Positions 35,080 through 46,154 are shown, numbered from the stretch's first letter. The stretch: 64,000 nucleotides of DNA from Ochotona curzoniae (GCF_017591425.1 NW_024466599.1:69172501-69236500), one strand, 5' to 3'. The notes: generated by a model from the letters alone, not told the origin. Made by a program: numbers and translations.

Positions 35080-35163
35080 AGAATAACCAGGACGGAGAGA
35101 GGAAAGAGACGCTCGGCTGGACCAGGGCGCTCGCGAGGCGCGCCGAGGCTCAAACTTTGACAG
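35080..35163 (+). other. CNGA3: candidate CNGA3 non-coding exon 1 (3' boundary only)
   Basis: Inside the CpG island, the sequence CAAACTTTGACAG is followed at 35,164 by GTAGGG, a good splice donor on the + strand. Human CNGA3 begins with a non-coding first exon upstream of the ATG exon, and the next coding exon here is 12.4 kb downstream, so this donor is a reasonable exon 1 end. The 5' end (transcription start) cannot be seen: there is no clear TATA box, as is usual for CpG-island promoters, and the start coordinate given is arbitrary. The island could instead serve an unrelated non-coding transcript. Confidence 0.35.
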
Positions 35164-35191
35164 GTAGGGACCCGAGGGGGGCCCTGGAGTA

Positions 35192-35227
35192 GGGGGCGGT
35201 GTGCGGGGCAGGGGGTGAGGGGAGGGG
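35192..35227 (+). other. G-quadruplex-prone tract downstream of the exon 1 donor
   Basis: At least four runs of four to five G separated by short loops follow the putative donor within 30 to 65 bp. The arrangement fits the G4 motif on the coding strand and is typical of sequence just downstream of CpG-island promoters. Confidence 0.55.
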
Positions 35228-36926
35228 ACGCAGTCTTGAGGCTGGAGGTGGATTGAAGACCTCCCACCCCACAGCGGCCGTGCGTGTGTGGGTGCTGTCC
35301 TCAGCCCCGGTGCTGAAACGGGCCGTGTCTTGACGAGAGCGACAGGGGCACAAGCGGCGGGGCGTCCAGCTCGGTTCCCTAGAGTCCACCCCATCGCAAT
35401 GAGGTCCACTGGATAAGAAGCGACTCCCTGTAAACCCCCTTAAGCGCTTCGGACCCCCTCCCAACCCCACTCACGATTCCGGTGCCGCGCTGGGCTGATT
35501 TATGGAGCCGTCGGGGCGCGCTGATGAAAGAGCCCGGCTACCCTAGCTGGGATCCTGCCAAGAGGGTCTGCCGGCAGCACAGAGCGTGGAGGCCGCACCT
35601 GTGCCTCCACGGATTACAGCTGGGCAAGAGGCCTGTTTTGCCTCTCACCCGGGTCGGGGTCGGCGAGGGGCAGGGAGAAGTGGAGATCCCTTGGCGATGT
35701 AGCCAGTGGGACTTTTAGGGAGCAGCAGTTGGGGGCCACAAGGTTGCCTGTGCTGGGTCCTTGTCAGCCTCAGCGAACCCCTGGACAGTTGAGGAGGAAG
35801 CAAGGCAGTGAAACTTGAGGAATAAGCAGTCGCTTATTTGTAATGCTAAAATCACACATTGTTCTTTGCGCTACCAGAAAGGATAGGTAGTGGGAATGGG
35901 ACAGCTAATTGCCTAGTAAGGGTGATGTGGTTTACGCTGTGTGTATTAAAAATAGTGCAGTGCACCCATAAAAATACAACCATATTACATGTTAATACAG
36001 AGGCTTTAAAAATATTTTTGAAACAAGCAAAAGAAATCATTAAAAGTAATAATAATAATTTAAAAACACCTTCCCCCAGTTTCTGCCCTCGGACTTCAGC
36101 AGCTAAAGGTGAGTTCCAGGCCGTCAGCCTCTGATCCTTGGAGATCCGTTAATCGCCTCAGAGCACAGGCTTTTCTTGGCGGCTCAGCCTTGCTGCTTCC
36201 CTGGAGCCCCCAGAGCCTGCCCGCGGGGCTGGGCCTTACAACTAGAGGCCAGGAGAGCTGGAGCGCTCTTCTCCCTGGCATCAGGCTTTCTGTAACTCAA
36301 TCACCGCTGGGCAAGTGTCTCTGCAGGCCACACTATGGGAGAGTAGGAAGGGTCTAGGAGCGAGATCCTAGCCTGCCGCTGGCCTCCCGGTGTTAACTCT
36401 GAGGTCCCACCTCTCCATGAGGCTCGGAGGGAGCCAACCCCTGGCTGAGAAGCCTGAAACGCCTCCCACACAAGCGAGCCTGGGGTGGGCACGATCCGTC
36501 TCTGGCACCTGCAACTTTGGGGAGTAGTCTCCACCTCGGTTCAGATCCTATCTCGCGGTGATGCACTGTACACCCGCAGTTCCCATTCCTGGAAACCTGG
36601 TGGTTTGGACGTGGGATGACCACAGATAGCAAGCACTTCAGACACTTGCCAAGTCCGAGCTCTGCAGGGAAGTGCAGACCAGGCAGATGACCTTGGTGCT
36701 GTGTGCTGTGTGCTGTCGCATGCTCCGAATTGGAGAAGTGCCGGTCCAGTGCGAGACTCAGCTGGACTTCATTCCACTGAGGAACGCTCCTTTGGGGTTG
36801 GGGGCGAAGACACGAACTCCCCTTGCTCCAGGCACACCACTCCTCCATTTTGGCCACATCAGGGTATTAGAAACACAGGAGGAGGTGAGAGGTAGGGGAC
36901 AGCGCTCTGGTTAGCAGAGCCTTCAT

Positions 36927-36961
36927 CACCCTGAGTCAGAACATGGCCCTGACTCAGGGTG
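36927..36961. promoter_or_regulatory. perfect inverted repeat with paired AP-1/TRE sites
   Basis: CACCCTGAGTCAG (36,927-36,939) is the exact reverse complement of CTGACTCAGGGTG (36,949-36,961), with a 9-nt loop between. Each arm contains a consensus AP-1 heptamer, TGAGTCA at 36,932 and TGACTCA at 36,950. The TGA(C/G)TCA core is also the centre of MAF/NRL-type elements, although the flanking TGC half-site is absent. It lies in presumed CNGA3 intron 1, outside any recognised repeat. Binding is inferred only from motif identity. Confidence 0.5.
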
Positions 36962-37042
36962 CCCCTGGCTTTTGATGCACCTACTTTCCTGCCTTTTCAG
37001 TTCTCATTCACCATCTGCCCACAGTGACTGGTTCATAATGTG

Positions 37043-37079
37043 GTTGCCATGGCAACCCACATCCAGTTGCCATGGTAGC
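37043..37079. promoter_or_regulatory. tandem RFX X-box motifs
   Basis: GTTGCCATGGCAAC at 37,043-37,056 is a perfect 14-bp palindrome matching the full RFX-family X-box consensus GTTRCCATGGYAAC. A second copy, GTTGCCATGGTAGC at 37,066-37,079, matches at 13 of 14 positions and starts 23 bp after the first. RFX factors bind such sites as dimers and control many ciliary genes; a photoreceptor outer segment is a modified cilium. The function here is inferred. Confidence 0.6.
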
Positions 37080-38699
37080 CAAGAGGTAAACAATCGGAAG
37101 CTATGTTCTTTAGATCTGGAAGCTGGAAGACCCTTCCGGGCCTGGTTTTCCACTGGAGACGTGGAGGGTGGCTTGTGGGGGTGCAGAGAGGGTGGGGGAT
37201 GGTAGTGACCAGACTCTAGGGCCCTCCTTATTTCTTCTAACCTCCTCCCTGGTGACACCAGCTTATTGGTCTCAAATCCTGTCTCACTCTCCCAAACACT
37301 GTGGACTCAAGTTTGACATGGGTCAGGCTTTTTTTTTTCTCCCCATCCTCTCTACAACCTATACCTGAGAAGTAAATGCAAATGATTTTCCTCTGATCTA
37401 ATTCATTTCAGCTGCACACTAAGTGAGTCCACAGTTCAAGGTTGAGTCTTATGGGAGAAGTAGGATTAAATTCATTCTACAGACATGGTCCCTGCTGTCT
37501 GGGATCCACGGTGTGGTGTGAGACAAACCTTTACACTATTGGGCAGCCAGCCTGTCCTATGGGCTGCAATGTGTTGGCAGCAGATGCCCAAGCAGAGAGA
37601 GAGGTGTGAGCAAGGGACTCCTGGGCAGACCCTAATGGAGTTGAAACTTGAAATCAATCGCAGGGAAGGAGGAACTGGCAGAAGCAGAATGGCCAGGAGG
37701 GACCAGGCTCAGCTGTAGCAAGACTTGGAGCATCTTGGTGGAATATCCAGTGCTTGCGTTAGAGACTACTGCTTACATGAGAAATTATGAGGTTCTGGTG
37801 TTCCTGCCTCATGGGAGGCACCCACTGGCCAGAGCCTGTCTGTCCCACTGCCTTCACTGAGACTGGAGGGAAGGCTGGTAGATATGTGAGGTAGAATATA
37901 AGATGTGGTCAGAGCTGTCTGTGCCATGACAAGAGACAACAGCTAGGGCTCTTGGAAGGAAAGGGTGGAGCATTTAGTTTAGAGGAAGCATGCACAGTAG
38001 GCTGATTGGACCCAGGTTATGAAAAGTCTTGAATGTCAGACTAAGAATTGTGGAGTGTATGTCAGCAAAAATAGGCCACCACCAAAAGCGTCTGGAAAGA
38101 GTGACCTGATGAGAACGTTCATCCGTTCACATAGCCTTTCATTCCACACTCCTGGAAGCACATCCTAAGTGCCCCGGGCACTGGATGGATTGCAGGGGTA
38201 AGAGAATGAATGAGGATGGGAAATGAGTGGGGGCTGCAGGGGATGGGAAGGGGTTGGGGGTATTTATACCACACTGGCCTGGACAGAGGTGGAGCACAGC
38301 TCAAAGAGGACAAGAGCTGTCCCTGGTCACCACAATGCACTCATTGCCTTGCAGAGTTCCTGGCAAATGGCAAGAGCTCTGTCTACTTCTAGACAGAATG
38401 AGTGAGTAGAAGGCACAGTGGGGACAGATAGTGATGATTGAAGGGACCTGCTGACACAGGACCTGGGACTAATTCAAGGTCTTACTTAGCAGAGCAGCGA
38501 GTTGAATGTGGGTGTCATTCGTGGCATTAGCAAAGACAAGGCTGGAGGAGGAAGAGCAAGTTTGGAGTCATTGAGGGAGAGGATTGTGCAGTCCCATTTT
38601 GGATAGTTCTGCACCATAGAAAACTCCTCTCTGGCTGCACCCCAGACCTTGCCTAATCCCCAGAACACATTTTCTGTCCTTCTCTGCAGAATTTATGTA

Positions 38700-38905
38700 T
38701 TTCTCCATATAGTAATGCACCCCGGCTCTGCCACTGGGTGACTTTGAACAAGTTAATCAATTGTTCTGAATCTCGGCTTCTTCATGTGTCAATTGGAAGT
38801 AATTGTTGTAATACCTACCTCATGAGGATGTCTAGGACTAAATGAATTGCAGTGAAATTCCTTATCATGGTGTTGGCACACAACAAGGGCTCAGGGTTAT
38901 ATAGG
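38700..38905 (+). repeat. MIR, near full length
   Basis: GGCTCTGCCACTGGGTGACTTTGAACAAGTTAATCAA, a TCATGTGTCAATTGGAAG block and ACCTACCTCATGAGGATG follow the sense MIR consensus. Confidence 0.85.
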
Positions 38906-39637
38906 ACCATCTTATTTCCTATATGTGTTCCTGTGTTACTTTTGCAATCATACTTCAAAAAGTTAATCAAGATTTAGAAAATAACAGAAAGACCAGTGAG
39001 GTTTAAGGAAGCAGGTTCTTAGAACAGTAAGGGAGGTTCCAGGGTTGGCCTTGCTGGTCCAGTATGGTACAGGAGAGGGAGGAATGGGGCCTTCTGGAGA
39101 GTGTGTCTACAGGACTGGTTTCAGAAATTTGGGCTACTCAGCTCTGGAAATATCTGGAAAGCACTTTGATACTCTTGGCATCTTGACCTGAACAGCTGAA
39201 TACCATCACAAAGCATGCATTTCAAAACTGACTGCACTCAGACCTGAAGAGCCCAGAGGCCTGTTAATTCTGAGTCATCTCCATAGAAAAGGACACTTTC
39301 TAGGCACAAGACGGTCCTCTGCCTCGCTGAGTAATGTGATTGATAACCTGGTTCCAGTTCAGTGCGTTGACTTCCACCCCACATCTCTTCCTGGGAGCTG
39401 TGTTAGTTTTTCTTCTCTGGCGGGGACTGAAATTTTGCAGCTGGCATTTGGAAGCTTCCCCGTCTGCTTGCTTGTCGACTTTCCTGGTTCAGGCTCATTG
39501 CCCTCTTTCGTGAGGCAAGTACATTCCTGGGTTTGGGTGCAGACTCTATGTCACAGACAATGGAGCACGGAATTTGGACCTACATCTCCCTTCATCACCT
39601 CACTGCTCAGCATTGAGCACAGGTGGGCACATTCTTT

Positions 39638-39957
39638 TTTTTTTTTTTAAGATTTATTTATTTTCATTGGAAAGGCAGACATACAGAGAAGAGAGACAGA
39701 GAGGAAGATCTGTCCACTGATTGACTCCTCAAGTGGCTGCAACAACTAGAGCTGAGCTGGTCTAAAGCTAGGAATCGGGAGCCTCTTCTGGGTCTCCCAC
39801 ATGGGTGGAGGGTCCCAAGGCTTTGGGCCATCCTCAGCTGTTTTCCAGGTCTCAAGTAGGAAGCTGCACGGGAAGTAGGGATGCCAGGTAACGAGCCAGC
39901 ACCCATATGGGACATGCAAGGCAAGGACTTTAGCCACTAGGCTACTGCACCAGACCC
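39638..39957 (-). mobile_element. CSINE, full length
   Basis: It runs from poly-T to GCACCAGACCCA. TGGGCACATTCTT on the left and TGGGCACATCCTT on the right give a one-mismatch duplication. Confidence 0.9.
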
Positions 39958-40129
39958 AGATGGGCACATCCTTATTGTCAAAAACCTTACCTGCCATCTG
40001 GATGTTTCTTGGACAAGTAGAGGAAGCTTTGAAACCTACTGGTCCCAGAGGCTGACCTTGTTTCTTGAGAGGCAGAGAATGAATCCTAGAGTTATGCAAT
40101 TAGCTTGTCAAAGTCCTAGCTATGTGGAT

Positions 40130-40610
40130 TGTGTACCTAATCCTGGCTGTTTGGAATATGCTTCTTGACAATCCAAGATAATAACAGTATGTACATCACA
40201 GGCTTCCTGAGAGTATTAAATGAGCTGATACAGATACTAGAGTTGTGACACAATAAGCTAACCCATGCTTGAAACACCAGGATCCCATATCAGAGTACTG
40301 GTTGGAGTTCTGGGTGCCCTGCTTCCAACCTAGCTTCTTGCTAATGCTCCTGATAAAGCAGCAGGTGGTGGCTGGGCTCTGGGTTTCTATGTGGATACAT
40401 AGGAAATACAGATGGGGTTCTAGACTCTTGGTTTTGACTGACCCAGGTCTAGCTGTTGTGGCCTTTTAGGGATGAAACAAGCAGATAGACGATCTCTCTC
40501 TCTTTCTATCACTCTATCTTTCAAGTAAACAAATCTTCTTTTGTTGAAGTGATATGAAAAATTGTAGAGCAGTGCCTGGGAACATAAGCCAAATAAAATG
40601 TGATCATTAT
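40130..40610 (+). repeat. MIR split by a SINE
   Basis: GATAATAACAGTATGTACATCACAGG...GAGTATTAAATGAGCTGATACAGA (40,165-40,235) and GTAGAGCAGTGCCTGGGAACATA (40,555-40,580) are consecutive parts of one MIR. The CSINE at 40,245-40,535 separates them. Confidence 0.7.
40245..40535 (+). mobile_element. CSINE, older copy inside a MIR
   Basis: TTGTGACACAATAAGCTAACCC to CTATCTTTCAAGTAAACAAATC is a sense CSINE of the older type. Confidence 0.75.
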
Positions 40611-40779
40611 CATGATTACAATGATGAATGTCATGTCTTGACATTATTCTCCTTTATGATATTTTCATTGTATGAGTTCCTTGTAGAAGATTTTGGTGAG
40701 TCTTATATATTTTTTTAAAAGTCTCTTATTTTGGGTTTAATATATATATTTTAAGTATAATACTGGCTATGAGTCAGCA

Positions 40780-41370
40780 ATTTAAGATGTGAATTCAGTG
40801 GTATGTTCACATTTCTCAACACCTCCAGGAGAATCGAGGCACCTGGGAGTGGTCACCCTTTTCTCACTGCCCCCATTCCCGCCCTGGAAACCATGCAGCT
40901 GCTTTCTGTCTGTGTGGCTGTGCCTATTCCAGACACCTCACAAACACAAAGTTGTGCAGCCTTTTCTGTCTGGCTCCCCTCCCTTACTCTGCCTGTTAGC
41001 ACGATGTTTATAGGATCCATCCACGTTGTAGCATGTATCAGTAATTTTCCAATTGGCAAAGGGCCTTTCATTATGTGGATATTCCACATTTTACCTATTT
41101 TGTCAGTTGATAGGCATCTAGTTTGTTTTCACTTTTTTGGATATTGTGACTATTGCTGTGAGCATTCATGGACAGGTTGTACAGATCTGTTTTTATCTCT
41201 TCTGGGTGTGAATTGCTGGCCTTATGGTCTTTAGAATTGCTGGTCTTATGATCAACATTTAGTATTCTGAAGAACTGTCTGACTGTTTCCTAACATAGTC
41301 TGCCATGTACAGCCCCACCAGCCATGTATGAGCATTCTCTTTTTTCACCACCCTCAACAACATTTGTTGC
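40780..41370 (-). mobile_element. ancient L1 3' fragment, antisense
   Basis: GATCCATCCACGTTGTAGCATGTATCAGTAATTTTCC, TGTGGATATTCCACATTTTACC, TTGTTTTCACTTTTTTGGATATTG and CCCCACCAGCCATGTATGAGC are hallmark antisense L1 3' sequences of mammals. Confidence 0.8.
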
Positions 41371-41988
41371 TTCCTGGGACATATCTGCAGAACCAGTAAG
41401 AGGGTAATGGAGAAAACATGTCAGAATAGGTCATGTTGTAAAAAAAAATGGGAATCATGCAGAGTGGTGTGTTCTTAGTGTGCGGCTCAAGTCCCAGGAC
41501 ACACACATTCACTGGGAAGATGTTCCTAAGACACCCCAGACTTACACCTGGGATCCAAGGAAAGGTCACCCCAATAGTTGGCAGAATGTATCTTCTGATT
41601 CTTGAATGATGTCTGTGCACTTCCAGCCCCTGCAGTGAGTATGACAAACAGAATAAACTGCACGTTGGGCTTCCGATTAGGCATACCCAAACCTCCCTCC
41701 GCTCACCTGCCCAGTCAGTGTCACTGTTACTCCTGGCCGTCCTCAGGATTAACGAGTAGTGGACGTGCTGGTCCCCCGGGTCCCTCACTACATGGCAGTT
41801 CTCCTTTTCAATAAAACCTCAGGTTCAGTGACTGTCCTTTGCGAGTTGTTTGACAGCTTTTCTGGTCCAGGAGAGGTGAAAACATGTTAGGGCTGTTTCG
41901 ATAAATCTCTTCAAATGTCATGAATTAAAAACTAGTAAGGAAAGAGAAAGAATGTGTTGTGCCGGACTTTAAAAATCCCAGAAAATCA

Positions 41989-42381
41989 GGCCCGGCGCGA
42001 TGGCGCAAGTGGTTAAGGTCCTCACCTTGCACGCCCAGGATCCCATATGGGTGCCGGCTCCTGGCTTCGGATTGGCATAGCATCGACCGTTGCGCTCACT
42101 TGGGGAGTGAATCATCGGACGGAAGATCTTCCTCTCTGTCTCTCCTCTCTGTATATCCGCCTTTCCAATAAAGAAAATAAAAAATTTATTTTTTTAAATA
42201 AAATTTTTTTTTAAATTTTTATTGGAAAGGCAGATATATAAAGATATATAAAAGATATATAAAGATATATAAAGGCCTCTTCCAGGTCTCCCACACGGGT
42301 GCAGGGTCCCAAAGCTTTGGGCTGTCCTTGACTGCTTTCCCGGGCCACAGGCAGGGAGCTGGATGGGAAGCGGGGCTGCCT
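41989..42381. mobile_element. composite inverted CSINE flanked by one exact duplication
   Basis: Positions 41,989 to about 42,190 are a + copy in which the head (to GGTGCCGG) is joined directly to the tail part (CTCCTGGCTTCGG), lacking the middle. After an A/T-rich joint, about 42,214-42,381 is an inverted piece. It has the end of a tail, four AGATATATAA-like units, then the very middle missing from the first copy (CCTCTTCCAGG to GGGGCTGCC). AATCCCAGAAAATCA flanks the whole at 41,974-41,988 and 42,382-42,396. Confidence 0.85.
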
Positions 42382-43377
42382 AATCCCAGAAAATCATCAA
42401 GTCTTAAGTGGGTGCTAACACTGAAAGGTGATTTATTTAGGTTAACCTAGGTCTCCCAGCCACCACCCCCAGCCCAGCAGGGCTGGGCAGGGGAGGGGCA
42501 GCTGCAGCAGGACCAGCAGGGTGGAAAAAAGAGAGCGAGGTTCAACAGCACAGGGTTCTTATCCATTTCAGGACAATTTCATATAATTATACAGTCATGA
42601 TTGGTCAGTTTTAACTGTTAATTTTCAAAAGGAGCAAGTTGGCAGGCTTCTACTGGTGGGTTTGAAGCAAGCAACTTTCAAAAAGTACAAACTGATGAGC
42701 TATAGGAGAGTGGGTCTTATCAAACACAAAGTACTTCCTTCCTGAGGAGTGGTCTGCCTACGTGACCTGCCAGGTGTCCTGTTGGGTGTCACCTGGACTG
42801 TGAAGCCTGGAGTCCCCAGCCAAGCAATTAAGGCAGAATTCACAAAAGCAGAAAACATCTCGGTTCTTCAAATGAACTGTTTAGATAGCCTTTCCTGCAG
42901 AGTCAATCAAATAATTTTTACGAGTAGAATTTTCTCTCCTAAGAACATTTCAGCCTATTGAGGAATCGGTGATAGAATACCACCAACTTGCAACCTCTAA
43001 TGAATATATGGATTTAATTAATGATTATCAATGACTGCTAACACCATCCAAAGAAATAAAATCAGATACTCTTGGTCTTCTGAGAGGAGAACACAGCACT
43101 CTCATTGTTGTACTCTTGCCAAAGAAATAAAAATTGAGCCCAAGTTTGATCAAATGTCTGGATTAGGATATAGGAAATGTTTCAGAGTTTGGAATTGGCA
43201 AAAATCCACACTGTAGGAAATTCTACAAGGCAAACACATTTCTGCCACAAAGAGAAAAAAGGGAAATGTATAGAAAATATTCTGTTAAAATATCAATATA
43301 TACATTAGCCAATAAAGATAAATGGACCATGGCAGACACTGTACGTTATGCTAAACTGCTGTATGCAATACTTGTAT

Positions 43378-43480
43378 CTTAAATCTGACTTGATGGTTAG
43401 GATCCCAGCTATTCTGCTTCCCATCCACCTTCTTAATGCACCTGGGGAGGTAGCGAATGATGGAGCCAGTACAAGCCTGC
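43378..43480 (+). mobile_element. CSINE fragment
   Basis: ATCTGACTTGATGGTTAGGATCCCAGC, GCTTCCCATCCACCTTCTTAATGCACC and GATGGAGCCAGTAC are older CSINE blocks without head or tail. Confidence 0.45.
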
Positions 43481-44701
43481 AGGCTATTTATTTGGTGAGT
43501 GATTCAAAGGAAGATGTAGAGGTCTTGCCATAGGGCATGTGGGAAGAAGGAGAAGCTAATGGAAAAGTACCTGGCTCAGGTGATCAGCTCTCAGGGCAAT
43601 ATGGGATCCTTGCAGAGTCTCCCTCAGAATTCTCTTTTGAGGAATAGAACATACTCTCTGGCTCTTGCTTCTGTTAGCCAAGGGCTTTCCAAATGTCTTT
43701 AACTTTCCGATGGTCCCAGGTTTGCAATAGCTGACATGATCTAAGTAGGAGGTCCCTGGAGAACCTAGGGGAACCCCAGGGCAGAAGGTGGGCAGTTTGG
43801 AGCATAATTGAGGTCAGGTGCTACCAACATGAAGTTGGTTACCTGAAAGATGAGTGAAAGAATGTGAGGTAGAGGCCAGAAATGGCTACTGCAGGGACTA
43901 GGATAATGCAGTATTTAATCAAACATGCCCCATCCTCCCATCTTAATGGGTGAACCTTTCTAGTAACGTCAACTTCCAGTGCATACCAAGAGTTCAGGTC
44001 CCCTGGAGTTGAGCCTCAGGATGTGGTGACACATGTAAAGATGACCAACCCCCTTTCTCAGCCCTGGGTCACACATGCCCCTGGATGTGTGACCTCATCC
44101 CTCCTCCAAGTTCCATTCACCCACCCCTCACAGACAGCTGTTCTCTAGCTACCTTTGCTTTTGGGCAAGCATGGCTCTTCAGGCCCATGTGGTCATAGCC
44201 ATTGACCCCTTGGGATGGATCTAGCTGGAGGGGGGTCAGATAGGGACCCAGGGCAAGAACCGTCTTACTCAGGCCTAAAGGCAATGCTAGCTTTGTGCTG
44301 CCATTGACCCTGTGCCATCAGCTCTGGGGTCAGTTGACTTATAGGCCATAGGGGTCCAGTTGCTTCATTTGTGAAAGGGTTAGAGGGAGTGAACCAGTGT
44401 CACATCACTTCTAGCCTGGGCCTGGACCTGGAGGCAGGTCTGTGAGGGGACTATAGTGCTGCTCCACACAGTGTCAGTGGACCAAGGTTTGTGTTCAAGC
44501 CGAAGAATGCTGCTAAGGCCAAGGGATGAGGCATAGGATGAAGGCCATGTCCTTTACTTGCTGCAGTTTTCCTGGAAAGATATAGGAAAGTAAATTGATC
44601 ATTTTTCCATAAAATTTCCAAATAGGATGAAGACGAGATCTACACCCCAATGAATTCTAAGTTTTTTTGAGGACAGTTCTCAGATAATCTTTCACTTTCT
44701 T

Positions 44702-45051
44702 TAAAAAAGATTTTATTTTATTATTACTTTTTTAATTAGAAAGGCAGATTTATAAAGGGAGGGAAAGACAGAGAGAAAGATCTTCCATCTACTGATTTAC
44801 TCCCCAAGTGGCCAAATGGCCGGAACTGAGCTGACTTGAAGCAGGAGCCAGGAGCTTCTTCCAGGTCTTCCACGTGGGTGTAGGGTCCCAAAGCCTTTGG
44901 CCATTCTCTACCACTCTTCCCACCACCACCTCCAGACACAAGCAGGGAGCTGGATGGGAAGTGGAGCAGCCAGGACACGAACTGGCGCCCATGTGGGATC
45001 CTGTGGTTGCAAAGCAAGGAATTAGTTCACTAGGCCACCATGCTGGGCCCA
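44702..45051 (-). mobile_element. CSINE, full length
   Basis: It extends from AAAAAAGATTTTATTTTATTATTAC to CACCATGCTGGGCCC. A short insertion of CACCACCACC occurs in the middle block. Confidence 0.85.
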
Positions 45052-45358
45052 AGATTTATATAATTTATTAGAAAAGCAGAGTTTCCAGAGAGAAATCTTC
45101 CATCCACTGGTTTATACCCCAAATAGCTTTAATAACTAGGGATGGTCCAGGCCAAAGCCAAGAGACAGAACTGCATCCAGGCCTCCCATGGGGATAGCAC
45201 AGGTCCAAGCACTTGGACCATCTTCTGCTACTTTTCCAGGTGCATTAGCAAGGAGCTGGATCAGAAGTGGTGAGCAGCTGGGGCTCAAACAGCTGGGGCT
45301 CATATGGGCTACTGGTATAACTCATGGTAGCTTAACTCACTGTGCCAGTACTGGCTCC
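45052..45358 (-). mobile_element. CSINE, older copy adjacent to the previous one
   Basis: It starts AAGATTTATATAATTTATTAG immediately after the GGGCCC end of its neighbour and finishes GTGCCAGTACTGGCTCC. The arrangement suggests the younger one landed in the tail of this older one. Confidence 0.8.
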
Positions 45359-45831
45359 AAAACCCTCTATTGGTTTAAAAAAATTATCTATTGATTGTTA
45401 GTATCTAAAATGCCATCTATTTGCTAAAATTAATTTTAGATAAATATGAAGCATCTGAGCTTAGTCAGGACCCTGCTGAGGCCAGTTATGTAACACACGA
45501 GGGATTGAGCTTGCTGGACAGGTTACAAACCCATGGGGATGCTTTGGTGTAGTGCCCTGGGCTCCTGACCCTGAATTTTCTTTGGGTATGGAATTAATTT
45601 CATCCCAGCATGAGTCACTGGCTGTTTCTAGCAAATGATACCTTGCTCTGGAGTGATCTGTACTGATTTCTGACCCACTTAAGCCACACAGCTGCTCAGC
45701 AGAGCCTATTTCATTGAGTCTGTTCCCAAGAGTTATCTTCTAGGCAGAAGAGCTGTCCAGATATCAGGGAGCTAGCCAGTCCCACCAACCCTGTCCTTCT
45801 ATTCCCTTCTTTTTTCTTGAATCTTTCTTTT

Positions 45832-46154
45832 TAAGATTTATTTACTTTTTTAGGAAATGCAAATCAGATTTTACAGAAAAGGAAAGACAGAAAGATCTTC
45901 CATCCACTGGTTCACTTCCCAAGTGGCCACAATGGCCGGAGCTGAGCCGATCCAAAGCCAGGAGCCAAGAGTTTCCTCTAGGTCTCCCATGTGGTTGCAG
46001 GGTCCCAAGGCTTTGGCCCATCCTCCACTGCTTTCCCAGGCCACAAGCAGGGAGCTGGATGGAAAATGGAGCAATCAGGACATAAACCAGCACCCACCTG
46101 GGGTCCTGGTGTTTGCAAGGTGGGGACTTAGCCATTAAGCCATGGTGCCGGGTC
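45832..46154 (-). mobile_element. CSINE, full length
   Basis: TTAAGATTTATTTACTTTTTTAGG to GGTGCCGGGTCC in the usual inverted order, with CTTGAATCTT/CTTAAATCTT as a possible duplication. Confidence 0.85.

Larger units (their letters stand above)
34850..35700. promoter_or_regulatory. CpG island, candidate CNGA3 promoter
   Basis: This is by far the most CpG-dense, GC-rich stretch of the window and includes clusters such as GCTCGCGAGGCGCGCCGAGG near 35,130. It is free of SINE insertions, unlike its flanks, which suggests selection or an open germline state. It lies about 19.7 kb past the presumed end of VWA3B and 12 kb before the CNGA3 start codon. No other gene is evident nearby, so it is most economically the CNGA3 promoter region. 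The edges are approximate. Confidence 0.6.

Noticed and set aside
35482..35718. Open frame within the CpG island as a possible small protein
   Set aside because: CpG islands give long chance frames because stop codons are AT-rich. There is no conserved motif.
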